Assembly (NCBI GenBank): GCA_035541995.1
Contig: DATKMG010000133.1
Location: 1-8,465, forward strand
Origin: DATKMG01 sp035541995
GTDB taxonomy: Bacteria > Acidobacteriota > Terriglobia > Versatilivoradales > Versatilivoraceae
DNA length: 8,465 nt
Direction of reading: 5' to 3'
Part shown: positions 7,123 through 8,465 of the stretch, piece after piece
How the letters are laid out: each line of letters begins with the position of its first letter
Position numbering within the stretch: position 1 is the stretch's first letter
The notes under the pieces: model-generated
Database searches by the model: none
What the model saw: only the letters and a program-made list of their open reading frames with translations
What the model was told of the DNA's origin: nothing
Made by a program: the position numbers and the translations under genes

Positions 7123-7232
7123 CAGATTTGGTTAGTTGCGTGCAAAACAATCGGCGTGCTAGTTCTACAGTCAGTCGCTCGGCGCCAGAAGGGCATCAAT
7201 CGAGACCGGATTCCAAACGGACTACTCGGGTC

Positions 7233-8465
7233 CTAATTCTGGCCATTGAACTCCTTGACCGCGTCAATCATGGCCACGATGTTTCCCACGGGAGTTCGAG
7301 CTTGAATATTGTGGATTGAGTTGAATACAAAACCACCCCCACTGGCAAAAACCCGGCAGCGTTCCAACACCTGCTCGCGCACTTCTGAAGGAGTCCCGAA
7401 GGGTAGCACCTTCTGTGTGTCTATCCCGCCTCCCCAAAACGTCAACCGATCCCCAAATTCCGACTTAAGCTTTATTGCCTCCATGCCGGCTGCAGTGCAT
7501 TGAACAGGGTTGAGGATGTCAAACCGTGCTTCCAGCATGGACGGGATGAACTTGACGACAGACCCGCAAGAGTGCTTGAAGATCTTCCAAGACGTGTTCT
7601 GATGGATCCAATCGTTGATCCGTCTGTAGTATGGATAATACAGCTCCCGAAACGCGTCCAGTGAGCAAAAACTGGACGTCTGCGTTCCGAAGTCGGTCCC
7701 GCAAGTGAACAGCGCGTCGATCTTGCTGCCCACCACCCGGTGAATCTTTGCCAGGTTGGCGAGAGCAATATCGCACTGTTTGGAGAAGACCTGGTGGATA
7801 TAGTCGCGACGGGTGCGAGTCGAAATGTACCACTCGGAAATATCACGGATACCCTTAGGGTTCTTCAGGAAAGGAGCGGGTACCAAAGCAATATCGCCTA
7901 TGGCCGTCCCACCGAAGTTGGCAATGATGGCCCGGCCGTTTCCTTGAAGCTCCAATACCGACTTACGAAAGTGCTCCAGGTCTACATCCGAAATCGGCTC
8001 AAATTCCTCGAGGTTATCCCTCGGGTTCAGGGGTTTTTCATCGTCAATGGGATCCTGGCGGATGATCGCATCGAAGAAGTAGCCATCCTTCGGCATCCGA
8101 CCACTAGGGCGGGCGGTCAAATCCCCTTCGGGATAGATCAACGAGTCTCCCCTTTTGTCGGTAGTCAGGCGGAAATCTTCAGAAACCAGAACTTCCAGGC
8201 CCTGTGGAGTTCTCCAGGATTTCCATTTCTCGTTAGCGAAGCCGAAAATGGTCTTTCGCGGAAATACACCGTCTACATCGAGGCCCATGGCTAGCTTCAG
8301 GTCCTCTTCAATCAGACCCAGCATCTGGTAAGGTTCGTGCACCTTGACGGGCCGTCTTTCAAGGCCGTAGTGTTCCCGAAGGGCTGCGACACAACTGACA
8401 TGGATTCCCGTCACGGCAGTGCTTCCAAAATCAATTGGGATGCGGTCGGGTTCCCGGTGGGAGAG
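7233..8465 (-). CDS. Long URO-D family methyltransferase, candidate substrate:corrinoid methyltransferase, 5' partial
   Basis: The frame stays open to the right edge, giving 410 visible codons. The GTG at 8414 is internal: the 17 codons before it read L-S-H-R-E-P-D-R-I-P-I-D-F-G-S-T-A, the normal N-terminal URO-D motif, so only a short beginning is missing. Central marks of the long methyltransferase subfamily are Y-P-E-G-D-L-T-A-R-P-S-G-R-M-P and G-Y-F-F-D. The C-terminal half carries H298-x-C300 (F-K-H-S-C-G-S; numbering from the right edge) and G-G-G-I-D. Where the MtaA-like paralogue has its third zinc ligand (a Cys seven residues before the P of R-D-T-P), this protein has H385 (H-N-I-Q-A-R-T-P). 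It is the first visible gene of the operon and lies upstream of the corrinoid protein. That makes it the likely first-step enzyme taking methyl from the growth or salvage substrate, which is unknown (O-, N- or S-methyl). It is not HemE, being longer, with different motifs and no heme genes nearby. Confidence 0.88.
   Translation of the reverse strand, partial: LSHREPDRIPIDFGSTAVTGIHVSCVAALREHYGLERRPVKVHEPYQMLGLIEEDLKLAMGLDVDGVFPRKTIFGFANEKWKSWRTPQGLEVLVSEDFRLTTDKRGDSLIYPEGDLTARPSGRMPKDGYFFDAIIRQDPIDDEKPLNPRDNLEEFEPISDVDLEHFRKSVLELQGNGRAIIANFGGTAIGDIALVPAPFLKNPKGIRDISEWYISTRTRRDYIHQVFSKQCDIALANLAKIHRVVGSKIDALFTCGTDFGTQTSSFCSLDAFRELYYPYYRRINDWIHQNTSWKIFKHSCGSVVKFIPSMLEARFDILNPVQCTAAGMEAIKLKSEFGDRLTFWGGGIDTQKVLPFGTPSEVREQVLERCRVFASGGGFVFNSIHNIQARTPVGNIVAMIDAVKEFNGQN

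Noticed and set aside
7111..7232. Cobalamin riboswitch or terminator before the corrinoid protein gene
   Set aside because: The 122-base gap is too short for a full cobalamin riboswitch. I see no B12-box-like sequence and no hairpin with a T-run; only the ribosome site is clear.
7740..8294. Long + strand open frame opposite the URO-D methyltransferase gene
   Set aside because: It lies entirely within a well-supported minus-strand gene, has no recognisable protein features, and is explained as an antisense shadow.
8412..8414. GTG as the start of the long URO-D methyltransferase
   Set aside because: The frame continues to the window edge and the 17 upstream codons encode the standard R-E-P-D-R-I-P-I-D-F-G motif of the family, so the gene starts outside the window.

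Overview
The window is ordinary-composition bacterial DNA, roughly half G+C by eye. It most likely comes from a Gram-negative, Acidobacteriota-like bacterium. That placement rests on a signal-peptide lipoprotein with an NTF2-like fold and on a small glycine-rich outer-membrane beta-barrel of a type I associate with acidobacterial genomes. It is an inference from protein style; no rRNA or other marker gene is present.

Left part (1-2224, + strand): three apparently unrelated genes. They are the 3' part of an NTF2-like lipoprotein gene (1-504), a DinB/YfiT-type four-helix protein (973-1419) followed by a likely intrinsic terminator, and a small outer-membrane beta-barrel (1712-2224). The gap 505-948 holds no gene I can support. 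The gap 1420-1711 holds only the terminator and the leader of the barrel gene.

Right part (2221-8465, - strand): six genes read right to left, forming one corrinoid-dependent methyl-transfer operon. In transcription order they are: a long uroporphyrinogen-decarboxylase-family (URO-D) methyltransferase whose start lies beyond the right edge; a two-domain corrinoid protein of the MtaC/MtbC/MetH-B12 type; a homocysteine S-methyltransferase-family protein; a DUF1638 protein; a second, shorter MtaA-like URO-D protein; and a [2Fe-2S]/ASKHA reductive activator of corrinoid proteins (RamA/RACo type). Genes two and three overlap by ATGA, and so do genes four to six. The operon is therefore two translationally coupled blocks behind the first gene.

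How they would work together (inference): the long URO-D enzyme demethylates an unknown methylated substrate onto Co(I) of the corrinoid protein. The homocysteine methyltransferase and/or the MtaA-like protein moves the methyl from Co(III) to a thiol acceptor. The ferredoxin/ASKHA protein re-reduces corrinoid that has slipped to Co(II). No folate-binding (MtrH or MetH pterin type) methyltransferase is in the window, so homocysteine is the most obvious acceptor visible here. This would be a MetH-like methionine-forming machine split into parts and fed by something other than methyl-folate. Substrate, promoter and regulator are not visible and probably lie beyond the right edge.
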